DNA of 64,000 nt from Amycolatopsis marina. Lineage in GTDB: Bacteria > Actinomycetota > Actinomycetes > Mycobacteriales > Pseudonocardiaceae. Shown here one piece after another: positions 23,076 through 33,455 of the stretch (position 1 is the stretch's first letter; each line of letters starts with the position of its first letter). The notes below the pieces were generated by a model, which had not been told where the DNA came from, made no database searches, and saw only the letters and a program-made list of their open reading frames with translations. The stretch spans positions 147,825-211,824 of the forward strand of contig NZ_FOKG01000002.1 in the NCBI RefSeq assembly GCF_900111885.1, read 5' to 3'. The position numbers and the translations under genes were made by a program.

Positions 23076-25100
23076 CTACCGGCCCGGCAATCCGTTCGCC
23101 TCGCGCACGATCGTCACGATGCCGTCCATGATCTCCGTCAGCTCGTAGTCCTTCGGCGTGAACACCGCGGCGATGCCCCGTTCGGTCAGCAGCCTCGCGT
23201 CATCCGGCGGGATGATTCCGCCGACGATCACCGGGATGTCGCCCGCCCCGGCCGCCTGCAGCCCGTCCACCACCTCGGGCACCACCTCGAGATGCGAACC
23301 GGAGAGCACCGACAGCCCGACCACGTGCACGCCCTCCTGAACGGCCGCGGCCACGATCTGCTCGGGCGTCAGTCGGATGCCCTGGTAGACGACCTCGAAT
23401 CCGGTGTCCCGCGCCCGGACGGCGACCTGCTCCGCGCCGTTGGAGTGCCCGTCGAGACCCGGTTTGCCGACCAGGATCCGCAGCCGCTCCCCGAGTTCCT
23501 CGCTCGTCGCGGTGACCCGCTCGCGGACCCGCTCGATCTCGGCCACACCACCCGACGACATCGCCGCCCCCGACACCCCGGTGGGCGCCCGGTACTCGCC
23601 GAACACCGCGCGCAGCGCCCCGGACCACTCCCCCGTCGTGACACCGGCCCGTGCGCACTCCAGCGTCGCGTCGAACAGGTTCTCCGAGGTCTTCGCGACC
23701 GTGCGCAGCCGCCGCAGCGCGCCCTCTGCCCGCTCGTCGTCGCGCAGCTCACGCCACTTCTCGATCGCCGCGACCGCTTCCTTCTCGACCGCGGGGTCCA
23801 CCGTCTCGATGGCTTTCGCGCCCTCGGCCTGCAACGGACTCGGCTCGGTCGTGTCGAACTTGTTGACCCCGACGAGCACTCGCTCGCCCGCCTCCATGCC
23901 CCGCCGGTACTCGGCGAGCGACGACACCAGCTGCGACTTCATGTAGCCACTCTCGACGGCCGTGACGGCACCGCCGAGTTCCTGCACCCTGGCGATCTCC
24001 TCGCGGGCGCCGGTCTTGATCTCTTCGACCTTCGCCTCGATCACCCGCGAGCCGTCGAAGATGTCCTCGTACTCCAGCAGATCGGTCTCGAACGCGAGCA
24101 CCTGCTGCATTCGCAGTGCCCACTGCTGGTCCCACGGCCTCGGCAGGCCCAGCGCCTCGTTCCACGCGGGCAGCTGGATCGCCCTGGCCCGCGCCCCGCG
24201 AGACAGGGTCACCGCGAGCATCTCCAGGACGATGCGCTGCACGTTGTTCTCGGGCTGGGCCTCGGTCAGGCCGAGCGAGTTGACCTGGACCCCGTAGCGC
24301 AGCCTGCGCGCCTTCGCGTCGGTCACGCCGTAGCGCTCGGCGGTGATCTCGTCCCACAGCTCGGTGAACGCGCGCATTTTGGACATTTCCTCGACGAACC
24401 GAACACCGGCGTTGACGAAGAAGGAGATGCGGGCGACCACCTTCGCCATGTCGTCCGCGTCGACCTGGCCGGAGTCACGCACGGCGTCGAGCACGGCGAT
24501 GGCGGTGCAGAGGGCGTAGGCCACCTCGTGCGTCGGGGTCGCGCCCGCCTCCTGCAGGTGATAGCTGCAGATATTGATCGGGTTCCACTTGGGCACGTGG
24601 TGCACGGTCCACGCGATCATGTCGGTGATCAGCCGCAGGCTCGGTCCCGGAGGGAAGATGTAGGTCCCGCGCGAGAGGTATTCCTTGATGATGTCGTTCT
24701 GCGTGGTGCCGGTGAGCTTGGCCAGCACCTCGTCGACATCACGTCCTTCGGCCTCGGCCTGTTCCTCGGCCACCGAGACGTACAGCGCGAGCAGCCACAT
24801 CGCCGGGGCGTTGATCGTCATCGAGGTGTTGGCCTCGGCGAGTGGGATGCCCGCGAACAGCTGGCGCATGTCGCCGATGTGCGACACCGGCACACCGACC
24901 TTGCCGACCTCGCCCTTGGCGAGCTTGTGGTCGGGGTCGTACCCGGTCTGTGTCGGCAGGTCGAAGGCCACCGAGAGCCCGGTCTGCCCCTTGGCCAGGT
25001 TGCGGCGGTAGAGCTCGTTCGACGCGGCCGCCGAGGAGTGGCCCGCATAGGTGCGCATGACCCACGGGCGATCGCGTTCACGATCCGATGGATAGGGCAC
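23076..25100 (-). CDS. meaA: Ethylmalonyl-CoA mutase / MeaA-type B12 mutase
   Basis: The 674-residue protein joins a methylmalonyl-CoA mutase-like barrel (RPWVMRTYAGHSSAAASN, FDLPTQTGYDPDH, TSMTINAPAMWLLALYV; about 15-480) to a B12-binding domain with DGHSNGAEQV (the D-x-H-x-x-G cobalt-ligand motif) and GLSVLSGSH near 560-630. The N-terminus RPWVMRTYAGHSSA and the single-chain form match MeaA/ethylmalonyl-CoA mutase, which isomerises ethylmalonyl-CoA to methylsuccinyl-CoA in acetate assimilation. GTG 25100 has GGAGG at 6 nt. Adenosylcobalamin is required. Confidence 0.88.
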   Translation of the reverse strand: MPYPSDRERDRPWVMRTYAGHSSAAASNELYRRNLAKGQTGLSVAFDLPTQTGYDPDHKLAKGEVGKVGVPVSHIGDMRQLFAGIPLAEANTSMTINAPAMWLLALYVSVAEEQAEAEGRDVDEVLAKLTGTTQNDIIKEYLSRGTYIFPPGPSLRLITDMIAWTVHHVPKWNPINICSYHLQEAGATPTHEVAYALCTAIAVLDAVRDSGQVDADDMAKVVARISFFVNAGVRFVEEMSKMRAFTELWDEITAERYGVTDAKARRLRYGVQVNSLGLTEAQPENNVQRIVLEMLAVTLSRGARARAIQLPAWNEALGLPRPWDQQWALRMQQVLAFETDLLEYEDIFDGSRVIEAKVEEIKTGAREEIARVQELGGAVTAVESGYMKSQLVSSLAEYRRGMEAGERVLVGVNKFDTTEPSPLQAEGAKAIETVDPAVEKEAVAAIEKWRELRDDERAEGALRRLRTVAKTSENLFDATLECARAGVTTGEWSGALRAVFGEYRAPTGVSGAAMSSGGVAEIERVRERVTATSEELGERLRILVGKPGLDGHSNGAEQVAVRARDTGFEVVYQGIRLTPEQIVAAAVQEGVHVVGLSVLSGSHLEVVPEVVDGLQAAGAGDIPVIVGGIIPPDDARLLTERGIAAVFTPKDYELTEIMDGIVTIVREANGLPGR

Positions 25101-25251
25101 GACAAACCTCCAGATCGACGACCGATCCAGCATACTCGTCGGTAACATCCTGCGACGAGTGGAACTCGACACGTGTGGGCCCACTACCAGGGCAACACTG
25201 TGACGGAAATCCGCCGGGCCCGCTCCTTCTCACCCGTTAGAGTCGGAACTC

Positions 25252-25878
25252 GTGACGTGGAGTGTGTACGGCAGCTATCTGGTGATCGTCCTGCTGGTGG
25301 TCATCGCCCCCGGTCCGGACACCATGGTGACGTTGAAGAACTCCCTGGCGGCCGGCTGGCGAGGCGGACTGATGTCGGTCATCGGCATCTTCAGCGGAAA
25401 CGTCGTGCAGGGCAGCGCCGCCGCTCTCGGACTCGGGGCGGTCATCGCACACTCCCAGCCCCTGTTCCTCACCCTGCGCTGGGTCGGCGCCGCCTACCTC
25501 TGCTACCTGGGCTTCCAGGCCCTGCGCGGCGCCTGGCGCGGCAACTACGGCGGCCTCGACGACGTCAAGCAGGCCAAGTCCTCCGGTTTCCGCCGCTGGC
25601 GCGAGGGATTCCTCTCCAACGTGACCAACCCGAAGGTGCTCGTGCTGTACCTCTCGGTACTGCCGCAGTTCCTCAACCCCGCCACAACCACGGTGTTCGA
25701 CGCGCTCGTGCTGGCCTACACCGTGGCCGTCCTCGGTGGCATCTGGCTCCTGCTCATGCTGCTCTTCGTCCACCGCGTACGGCTTTGGCTGCAGCGCAGG
25801 AAGGTGCGTCGCTCGCTCGACGCCCTGACCGGCACGGCCCTGATCGGATTCGGCGCGGCGCTGGTCGCCGAGTCCTGA
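25252..25878 (+). CDS. LysE-family amino acid exporter
   Basis: The 208-residue membrane protein has the LysE/RhtB signature: VIAPGPDTMVTLKNSLAAGWRGG, VIGIFSGNVVQGSAAALGLG, WVGAAYLCYLGFQALRGAWR and FLSNVTNPKVLVLYLSVLPQFL, with about six helices. It exports an amino acid or similar solute by proton exchange; the substrate is unknown. It is divergent from meaA with a 151-bp gap that should hold both promoters. Confidence 0.85.
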   Translation: MTWSVYGSYLVIVLLVVIAPGPDTMVTLKNSLAAGWRGGLMSVIGIFSGNVVQGSAAALGLGAVIAHSQPLFLTLRWVGAAYLCYLGFQALRGAWRGNYGGLDDVKQAKSSGFRRWREGFLSNVTNPKVLVLYLSVLPQFLNPATTTVFDALVLAYTVAVLGGIWLLLMLLFVHRVRLWLQRRKVRRSLDALTGTALIGFGAALVAES

Positions 25879-25943
25879 GGCGTCACCGGATCGCGGCCCG
25901 AACAGCCTTGACTGCCGAGCGGCCGCGTGATGAGTTCCTCGCC

Positions 25944-26867
25944 ATGACAAGTCACTCCTTCGTGTCACACCGCCCCGGGTCGTCACGCTCGGCCAGGGCC
26001 ACCCGCCGCACCCTCACCCTCACCGCGGCGACCGCCGCGGTACTGCTGGGCGCCGCCACCGCCGCGTCAGGTATCAACTCCTACAACGCCACTGCGGCCC
26101 CCGAGCGCACCGAGGTCGGCGCGCTCGTGGCCACCTGGGACAACGACGACGATCCGGCCACGGCGGACCGGGTCGCCTGGGTCTGTTCCGGCACTATGGT
26201 CGACGCCGACACCTTCCTCACCGCGGCACACTGCACCAGCGATTGGCCGGACAACGTGCGGTTCTACGTCTCGCTGGAACAGAACGTGCAGGCCGGGCTC
26301 GACGAGGCCGCGGATCGGTTCCCCGACCGGCCCGCCGATATCGCGCGGAGTGTCGGAGTGGAAGGTGTCGCCCATTCGGACCCGGAATACCCGGGCAACT
26401 CCGCCGACTCCCACGACATCGCCGTGATCGAGGTGGCTGCCACGGAGATGGCCGAACGGTGGTCCTTCAGCCCGGCCGCGCTGCCGTCGGCAGGGGAACT
26501 CGACCGGCTCGGTCCGCGCGGGCTCGACGCGACGCCGTTCGTGGTCGCCGGATACGGCACCCAGGAGGCCCAGCGGGGCCCTGGCGGACACACGCATCCC
26601 GGTGGCGGTGTGCGGATGAAGGCACCGGTCTCCTTCAACGCGCTGAACAAGACATGGGTGCGCCTGGCGATGACGGCGCCGCAGGGCAACGGCGGAGCCT
26701 GCTACGGCGACTCCGGCGGACCCAACTTCGCGACGATCGACGGCGTGCGCACCCTGGTGTCCACCACGATCACCGGCGACAGCCCCTGTTACGCCACGAA
26801 TGTCACGTATCGGCTCGACGCGCCCGGCGCCCGGAAGTTCCTCAGCCCGTTCGTCGCGCTGCCCTGA
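25944..26867 (+). CDS. Secreted trypsin-like serine protease
   Basis: The 307-residue preprotein has an N-terminal signal (RRTLTLTAATAAVLLGAATAA). The chymotrypsin-fold domain has the complete triad: His in FLTAAHC, Asp in HDIAVIEV, and Ser in CYGDSGGPNF. It is predicted to be exported and active. ATG 25944 has no clear ribosome-binding site, but the upstream frame (to 25173) runs across the LysE gene and is rejected. A perfect hairpin terminator follows directly. Confidence 0.86.
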   Translation: MTSHSFVSHRPGSSRSARATRRTLTLTAATAAVLLGAATAASGINSYNATAAPERTEVGALVATWDNDDDPATADRVAWVCSGTMVDADTFLTAAHCTSDWPDNVRFYVSLEQNVQAGLDEAADRFPDRPADIARSVGVEGVAHSDPEYPGNSADSHDIAVIEVAATEMAERWSFSPAALPSAGELDRLGPRGLDATPFVVAGYGTQEAQRGPGGHTHPGGGVRMKAPVSFNALNKTWVRLAMTAPQGNGGACYGDSGGPNFATIDGVRTLVSTTITGDSPCYATNVTYRLDAPGARKFLSPFVALP

Positions 26868-26872
26868 TCGTT

Positions 26873-26903
26873 CCCGCTGGCCCCGCGCGCCGGGGCCAGC
26901 GGG
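26873..26903. terminator. Bidirectional hairpin terminator
   Basis: CCCGCTGGCCCCG (26873-26885), loop CGCGC and CGGGGCCAGCGGG (26891-26903) form a perfect 13-bp stem between the convergent protease and murA genes. No U-tract follows on either strand. Confidence 0.75.
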
Positions 26904-26906
26904 CCG

Positions 26907-28181
26907 TCAGGACCGTTCCGGGTCGCCGACAACGCGCTCGATCCGCGCGCCGAGACGGTTGAGGTTCTCCACGAAGTGCGGGTAACCGCGGTCGATGTGG
27001 AAGACGTCCCACACCTCGGTGATGCCGTCCGCGCACAGCCCGGCCAGCACGAGACCCGCGCCCGCACGGATGTCCGAAGCCCACACGGGCGCGCTGGAAA
27101 GCCGTTCCACGCCGCGCACGACCGCGTGGTGCCCGTCGGTACGCGCGTCGGCACCGAGGCGCATCATCTCCTCGATGAAGCGGAACCGGGCCTCGTAGAC
27201 GTTCTCAGTGATCATCGACGTGCCCTCGGACACTGAGGACAGCGCCACCGCGAACGGCTGCAGGTCCGTCGCGAAACCCGGGTACGGCAGGGTCACGAAG
27301 TCCACCGACTGCGGCCTGTCGTTCTGCACGATGCGGAAGCCCTCACCGTCGAACGTGGTCACGTCGGCGCCGGCGAGACGCAACTTGTCCAGCACGAGGT
27401 CCAGGTGGTGCGGGTTGACCCCGCGCACGGTCAGGTCGCCCCGCGTCATCGCCGCCGCGAAAGCCCAGGTGGCTCCGACGATCCGGTCGCCGATCACCCT
27501 GTGCTCGGTCGGGTGCAGCTCGTCGACACCGTGCACGGTCAGGGTCGAGGTGCCCGCGCCCTCGATCTTCGCGCCCATCTCGATGAGCATCGTGCAGATG
27601 TCGGAGATCTCCGGTTCGCGCGCCGCGTTGTCGATCACGGTCGTGCCCTCGGCGAGCACGGCGGCCATCAGGATGTTCTCGGTTGCTCCGACGCTGGGGA
27701 AGTCGAGCCAGATCTGCGCACCGTGCAGGCCGTCGGCCTTCGCCACGACGCAGCCGTGCTCGATCGTGCTGGTGGCCCCGAGCTTGCGCAGGCCGTTCTG
27801 GTGCATGTCCAGGGGACGCGAGCCGATGGCGTCGCCGCCGGGAAGCGCGACCACCGCCTGCTTCAGCCTGCCGACCAGCGGACCCAGCACGCACACGGAG
27901 GCGCGCAGTTTCCCCATGGCCGGCGAATCCGCCCGTGCCGACAGCTCGGCGGGGGTGGTGATGCGCGCCGTGTCACCGTCGATCTCGACCTCGCAACCGA
28001 CGCTGCGAAGCACATCTCCCATCAGGGGGACATCGAGGATCTGCGGGCAGTTGGTGATGGTCGTTGTGCCCTCGGCGAGCAGCGCGGCCGCCATCAACTT
28101 CAGCACGCTGTTCTTGGCGCCGACGACCTCGACCTCGCCGACCAGCCGTCCTCCGCCATGGACGTCGAAGTGCTCGCTCAT
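26907..28181 (-). CDS. murA: UDP-GlcNAc enolpyruvyl transferase MurA (Asp117 form)
   Basis: The 424-residue enzyme catalyses the first committed step of peptidoglycan synthesis, transferring enolpyruvate from PEP to UDP-GlcNAc. Matching segments are [20 protein letters not shown] and [16 protein letters not shown]. The residue aligned with the catalytic Cys115 of E. coli is Asp117, as in mycobacteria, a change known to make the enzyme fosfomycin-insensitive. ATG 28181 overlaps the stop of a 52-residue repeat ORF (ATGA). Starts further upstream would run through that repeat. Confidence 0.94.
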   Translation of the reverse strand: MSEHFDVHGGGRLVGEVEVVGAKNSVLKLMAAALLAEGTTTITNCPQILDVPLMGDVLRSVGCEVEIDGDTARITTPAELSARADSPAMGKLRASVCVLGPLVGRLKQAVVALPGGDAIGSRPLDMHQNGLRKLGATSTIEHGCVVAKADGLHGAQIWLDFPSVGATENILMAAVLAEGTTVIDNAAREPEISDICTMLIEMGAKIEGAGTSTLTVHGVDELHPTEHRVIGDRIVGATWAFAAAMTRGDLTVRGVNPHHLDLVLDKLRLAGADVTTFDGEGFRIVQNDRPQSVDFVTLPYPGFATDLQPFAVALSSVSEGTSMITENVYEARFRFIEEMMRLGADARTDGHHAVVRGVERLSSAPVWASDIRAGAGLVLAGLCADGITEVWDVFHIDRGYPHFVENLNRLGARIERVVGDPERS

Positions 28182-28336
28182 GCCTTTTGCCTCACTCGCC
28201 GGCGGGCTGCACATCGCTCAGTGCCGTACCCCAGACGCTCACGGTGCCGGTCGCACTCTGCCATTCGCCTCACTCGCCGGCGGGCTGCACATCGCTCAGT
28301 GCCGTACCCCAGACGCTCACGGTGCCGGTCGCTCAT
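28178..28336 (-). CDS. 52-residue tandem-repeat ORF coupled to murA
   Basis: ATG 28336 opens a 52-codon frame whose TGA overlaps the murA ATG. It encodes two near-identical 26-residue units, [20 protein letters not shown] and [20 protein letters not shown] being the equivalent parts, very rich in Arg. The unit is 78 bp, identical in DNA between copies for most of its length. A related ORF sits between thrC and thrB. Arguments for coding: frame-preserving repeat length and the ATGA junction. Against: differences between the two loci are mostly amino-acid-changing, no clear ribosome-binding site precedes 28336, and other frames are open too. It may instead be a regulatory or mobile repeat. Confidence 0.4.
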   Translation of the reverse strand: MSDRHRERLGYGTERCAARRRVRRMAECDRHRERLGYGTERCAARRRVRQKA

Positions 28337-28456
28337 GGGCGTTCATCATGCCTGCCGTACCGATCTACCCCTTCGGCAGGTGGGTGCTCGCTGGACGTCA
28401 GCGCAAAGTTCTGTTATTCATTTGCGAACTAATCGCCTAACTCGAAGGAGATGTAC

Positions 28457-29356
28457 ATGCTGGGGCGTACTGTCACAACGGCTATCGCGGTGCTCGCGGG
28501 CACACTGCTGATACCGACACCACTGGCCAGCGGCACACCGGCCGCCGCGGCCGCCCCGCCGTGCGGCGCGTCCTTCCTTCCGGAGACCAAGGGCGAGACC
28601 TACCAGCAGGCGTTCGAGCGGGTAAACGATTACTACGGTCTCGAATCGGTGCGGGTGTTCTACTCCGGGCTGCCCCGGCACTGGCCGGGCAAGGTCGACG
28701 CGGGCAAGCTCCCGCTCAGCGTCTCGTTCAAGGCCAATCCCAGGGAGGTCACGGCGGGCAAGCACGACCAGCATTTCCGGAAGTGGTTCGCCGAGACCCC
28801 CAAGGACGTCGACGTGCACTGGACGTATTACCACGAGCCGGAAGACAACATCGAGAAGGGACAATTCACCGCCGCCGAGTTCCGCGCGGCCTGGAAGCAT
28901 CTGCACGGCATCGCACAGCAGGCGAACAACCCGCGGCTGCGGTCCTCGCTCATCCTGATGTCCTGGACCGCTGACCCGCCCTCCGAACGTAACTGGAAGG
29001 ACTACTACCCGGGTTCGGCCTACGTGGACGTGCTGACCTGGGATGCGTACAACAAAATCAAGGGCACGACCAAGAACTACCGCTCGCCCGAAGAGATCCT
29101 GGGCAACGCGGTTGCGGTGAACAAGGCCGCGGGGAAGCCACTCGCCATCGGTGAGCTCGGGAGCGCACTGGCATCCGGCGACAAGGACGGCAGCGGCCGG
29201 GCCGCCTGGCTGAGGGAAACCACTGAGTATCTGGCCCAGCACGGCGCGCTCTGGGTGCAGTACTTCGATGTCGACTACAGGCCGCAGGGACACTCCGACT
29301 ACCGCCTGCGGGACAAGGCGAGCAAGACCGCCTGGCACGACTTCTGCCGGAGGTGA
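28457..29356 (+). CDS. Secreted GH26-like glycoside hydrolase
   Basis: The 299-residue preprotein starts at ATG 28457, where AAGGAG (28445-28450) is 6 nt away; ATG 28451 abuts that site and is less likely. A signal peptide (TVTTAIAVLAGTLLIPTPLA) precedes a barrel-like domain with WTYYHEPEDN (probable acid/base Glu), LTWDAYNK and KPLAIGELGSAL (probable nucleophile Glu), the pattern of GH26/endoglycanase-type beta-mannanases. It probably cuts an extracellular polysaccharide. The region 28337-28456 is an AT-richer promoter area shared with murA. Confidence 0.7.
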   Translation: MLGRTVTTAIAVLAGTLLIPTPLASGTPAAAAAPPCGASFLPETKGETYQQAFERVNDYYGLESVRVFYSGLPRHWPGKVDAGKLPLSVSFKANPREVTAGKHDQHFRKWFAETPKDVDVHWTYYHEPEDNIEKGQFTAAEFRAAWKHLHGIAQQANNPRLRSSLILMSWTADPPSERNWKDYYPGSAYVDVLTWDAYNKIKGTTKNYRSPEEILGNAVAVNKAAGKPLAIGELGSALASGDKDGSGRAAWLRETTEYLAQHGALWVQYFDVDYRPQGHSDYRLRDKASKTAWHDFCRR

Positions 29357-29384
29357 ACCACTCCCCGAGGGCTAGGGTGGTGTC

Positions 29385-29957
29385 ATGCCGGTACGGATCA
29401 ATCGCGTGTACACAAAGGTCGGCGACAGTGGCACCACCGCCCTCGGGGACGGGTCCAGAGTTCCGAAGACCTCACCGAGGCTGGGTGCCTACGCCGATGT
29501 CGACGAGACGAACTCGGTCATCGGAGTGGCCATCGCCCTGGGCGGGCTCAGCGACGAGGTCGCCGACGTCCTGCGGTCGATCCAGAACGACCTGTTCGAC
29601 GTCGGAGCCGACCTGTGCGCTCCGGTGGTGGACAACCCTCCCTATCCCCCGTTGAGGGTCACGGAGGCCTACGTCGAGCAGCTGGAGCGCTGGTGTGACG
29701 ACTTCAACGAGCGGCTGTCGAAGCTGACGTCATTCATCCTGCCGGGCGGCACCGCGGGGGCGGCGCTGCTGCATCAGGCCCGCACGGTCTCGCGCAGGGC
29801 GGAACGATCCGGCTGGCTGCTGATGGAGGCCGAGGCGGAGCGGACCAACGTCCTCGCCGTGAAGTACCTCAACCGCCTTTCGGACCTGCTGTTCATCCTC
29901 GCCCGGGTGGCCAACCCCGACGGCGACGTCCTCTGGAAGCCCGGCGGCGAACGCTAG
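29385..29957 (+). CDS. Cob(I)alamin adenosyltransferase, PduO type
   Basis: The 190-residue enzyme has the PduO-type signature RVYTKVGDSGTTALGDGSRV (ATP and cobalamin site), YADVDETNSVIGVA, LPGGTAGAALLHQARTVSRRAER and LNRLSDLLFILAR. It transfers the adenosyl group of ATP to cob(I)alamin, making the coenzyme needed by mutases such as MeaA encoded nearby. It sits next to murA and the ATP synthase genes, as in mycobacteria. Strand is opposite to both. Confidence 0.92.
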   Translation: MPVRINRVYTKVGDSGTTALGDGSRVPKTSPRLGAYADVDETNSVIGVAIALGGLSDEVADVLRSIQNDLFDVGADLCAPVVDNPPYPPLRVTEAYVEQLERWCDDFNERLSKLTSFILPGGTAGAALLHQARTVSRRAERSGWLLMEAEAERTNVLAVKYLNRLSDLLFILARVANPDGDVLWKPGGER

Positions 29958-29962
29958 GAACG

Positions 29963-29982
29963 GCACTTTCCCGGGAAAGTGC
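29963..29982. terminator. Perfect 20-bp palindrome, bidirectional terminator
   Basis: GCACTTTCCCGGGAAAGTGC lies between the convergent adenosyltransferase and DUF2550 genes. A relative with the same GCACTTTcCCG arm occurs at 38604-38629. Confidence 0.7.
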
Positions 29983-29997
29983 GCGACGTGCAGGGGG

Positions 29998-30432
29998 TCA
30001 GCTGGCGCGGGGGACGCGCCGGCCGGGGGGTGCCGACTCGAGCCACGACAGGAAGCCCGTCAGGGCTCCTGGGCCCATGGCGATCTCGATCGCCTCCTGG
30101 GCGTCGGACTCGCAGCGAAGCACTGTCGCCCCGGCGGGCACGGCGTAGGACTCCGTGCCGATCGGATCACGGCGATCGGCGATCTCCAGGCTGTCGCGGT
30201 GAAACACCCGGTCGGGGCCGTTGCGCAGGCTCCAGACCCGGTGCCAGACGAACTCCGCACCCCGGTAACGACCGATCCCGAGATGCCAGCCCGACCGCTC
30301 CTGGTCGGGCCGCCACCGCAGCGCGACACTCACGCCGCCGAGTTTGCGCATCCGCACCCAGCGGATGAGGTACCAGGCGACAATGAACAGCACTCCGAGC
30401 AGGACTGCCAGGACAATCAGTTCGATGCCCAC
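29998..30432 (-). CDS. DUF2550 membrane-anchored protein
   Basis: The 144-residue protein has one N-terminal helix (LIVLAVLLGVLFIVAWYLI, about 5-23) followed by a soluble basic domain with GGVSVALRWRPDQERSGWHLG and GRYRGAEFVWHRVWSL. The family always lies at the end of the actinobacterial ATP synthase operon but has no known role. GTG 30432 has AGGAG at 6 nt. It follows atpC by 25 bp on the same strand. Confidence 0.87.
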   Translation of the reverse strand: MGIELIVLAVLLGVLFIVAWYLIRWVRMRKLGGVSVALRWRPDQERSGWHLGIGRYRGAEFVWHRVWSLRNGPDRVFHRDSLEIADRRDPIGTESYAVPAGATVLRCESDAQEAIEIAMGPGALTGFLSWLESAPPGRRVPRAS

Positions 30433-30457
30433 GGCCGGCTCCTGCTCGTCGCTCGCT

Positions 30458-30823
30458 CTAGACCGACTGGCCCGCTGCGCGCAGCCTCGCACTCGCTCTG
30501 GCGCGCTCGACCTCGTCCTCGCCGGACAACGCCGCCCTCGCAGCCTGTACGTCGATCTCCTCGGCGAGGTCCGCGCTCTCCGCGAGCACACTGACCGCGC
30601 TGCCCGTGCAGGACAGGAAACCGCCATGTACGGCGGCCGTCTTCGTCTCACCGTCAGTAGTGGTGACCTTGACGATGCCACCTTCGATCAACTGACCGAG
30701 GACAGGCTCGTGGCCAGGCAGGATACCGATCTCACCCTCGGTGGTCTGCGCCACCACGAAGGTGGCCTTGCCCGACCAGAGGCGCCGCTCAACGGCGACA
30801 AACTCAACGGACATCTCAGCCAC
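30458..30823 (-). CDS. atpC: ATP synthase epsilon subunit
   Basis: The 121-residue subunit has the beta-sandwich domain ([36 protein letters not shown]) and a C-terminal helical pair ([20 protein letters not shown]) that ends early compared with E. coli. It is part of the rotor stalk and restrains ATP hydrolysis. GTG 30823 has AAGGAG at 6 nt. A 144-bp gap with a hairpin separates it from atpD, unusually wide within this operon. Confidence 0.95.
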   Translation of the reverse strand: MAEMSVEFVAVERRLWSGKATFVVAQTTEGEIGILPGHEPVLGQLIEGGIVKVTTTDGETKTAAVHGGFLSCTGSAVSVLAESADLAEEIDVQAARAALSGEDEVERARASARLRAAGQSV

Positions 30824-30900
30824 GTGGGTCTCCTTCACATCGGGCGCTGGAACCAAGTGTAATGGTCGCGCCGACCGCAATGAGTACGCCTACGCGAACG

Positions 30901-30956
30901 ACGGGGCCGGCATCCTGCCAATCCACTGTGGACCAAACTGGAATCGGCCCCGCCGT
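30901..30956. repeat. Hairpin between atpD and atpC
   Basis: ACGGGGCCG (30901-30909) can pair with CGGCCCCG (30945-30952; one extra C before the outer CGT) across a 35-nt loop. It lies in the only long gap inside the ATP synthase operon, so it could partly terminate or protect the transcript and lower epsilon output. Confidence 0.45.
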
Positions 30957-30967
30957 ACGCGAGAAGG

Positions 30968-32407
<1,440 letters not shown>

Positions 32408-32486
32408 TCACTTCCGTGTTCGGTGGAGCGCGATCGCGTGCCTGAGCTCGTGCGCCCGCAGGTCGAAGTTTCCATGTCACTCACCG

Positions 32487-33443
32487 TCAGTCGTTCCCGC
32501 CGGAGGCGGCCAGCGCGTTCGCGCCACCGACGATCTCGCTGATCTCCTGGGTGATCTGGGCCTGGCGGGCCTGGTTCGCCAACCGGGTGTAGGTCTCCAC
32601 CAGTTCGTTGGCGTTGTCCGAGGCTGCCTTCATGGCGGTCCGCTGCGCGGCCAGCTCGGACGCCGCCGACTCCAACAGCGCGGAGTAGATGCGCGTGTTG
32701 ATGTACTTCGGCAGCAATGCGCCGAGCAGTTTCTCCGCGCTCGGCTCGAAGTCGTAGGTCGGGGGAACATCGGCGGATGCAGCGGCAGGAGCGGTTTCCG
32801 TCTCCTCCTCGGCATACTCGACCTCGAGGGGAGCCAGCCGCTTCGCGGTCGGCGTCTGCGTGAGCATCGAGGTGAACTTGGTGTACACCAGGTGGACCTC
32901 GTCGACACCGAGCACGCCGTCCGGACCCGGGTTGCTGCCCGTGTCATCGGTCCCCGCGAGGAATGCCTTGGTCAGCGCCTCGCCGACCTCGGCCGCATTT
33001 ACGTAGTGCGGCTGCTGGGAAAACCCGGTCCAGCTGTCCGCGATCTCGCGGCCACGGAACCGGTAGTAGTTCGTGCCCTTACCGCCGATCACATGCAGAA
33101 CGGGTTCCTTGCCCTGCTCACGCAGCAACGAGAGCAGCTCCTCGGTGGCCCGCAACACGTTGGTGTTGTAGCCACCGACCAAGCCCTTGTCACTGGTGAT
33201 GACCAGGACGGCGACCCGTGTCGGGTTCTCCCGCTCGACCAGGAAAGGATCGTCCAGATTGGACGCCGCTCCGGCCAGCGCGGAGAGAACCTTGGTGATC
33301 TCCTCGGCGTAGGGGCGAGAAGCCTCGACCCTGGCCTGGGCCTTGCTGATCCGCGAGGTCGCGATCAGCTCCATCGCCTTGGTGATCTTGCCGATCGACT
33401 TGGTCGACCGAACCTTCTGCCGTAGCTCGCGAAGTTGCGCCAT
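32487..33443 (-). CDS. atpG: ATP synthase gamma subunit
   Basis: The 318-residue central shaft subunit starts [20 protein letters not shown] and ends in the long helix [20 protein letters not shown]. It is longer than the E. coli protein because of an acidic, Ala/Pro-rich insertion ([20 protein letters not shown], about residues 203-222). Actinobacterial gamma subunits often carry an extra loop, but this one is long and disordered in character. Confidence 0.96.
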   Translation of the reverse strand: MAQLRELRQKVRSTKSIGKITKAMELIATSRISKAQARVEASRPYAEEITKVLSALAGAASNLDDPFLVERENPTRVAVLVITSDKGLVGGYNTNVLRATEELLSLLREQGKEPVLHVIGGKGTNYYRFRGREIADSWTGFSQQPHYVNAAEVGEALTKAFLAGTDDTGSNPGPDGVLGVDEVHLVYTKFTSMLTQTPTAKRLAPLEVEYAEEETETAPAAASADVPPTYDFEPSAEKLLGALLPKYINTRIYSALLESAASELAAQRTAMKAASDNANELVETYTRLANQARQAQITQEISEIVGGANALAASGGND

Positions 33444-33455
33444 GCCTTTACCCGG

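Noticed and set aside
22305..25145. A 946-codon open frame on the plus strand
   Set aside because: It is antisense to the hydratase and meaA, with a composition typical of reversed GC-rich codons and no family resemblance.
28178..28336. Attenuator or riboswitch reading of the murA and thrB repeats
   Set aside because: I found no conserved stem shared by the two loci; the short GCAC-CGT-GTGC stem of the thrB copy is lost in the murA copy. Not excluded, but not supported.
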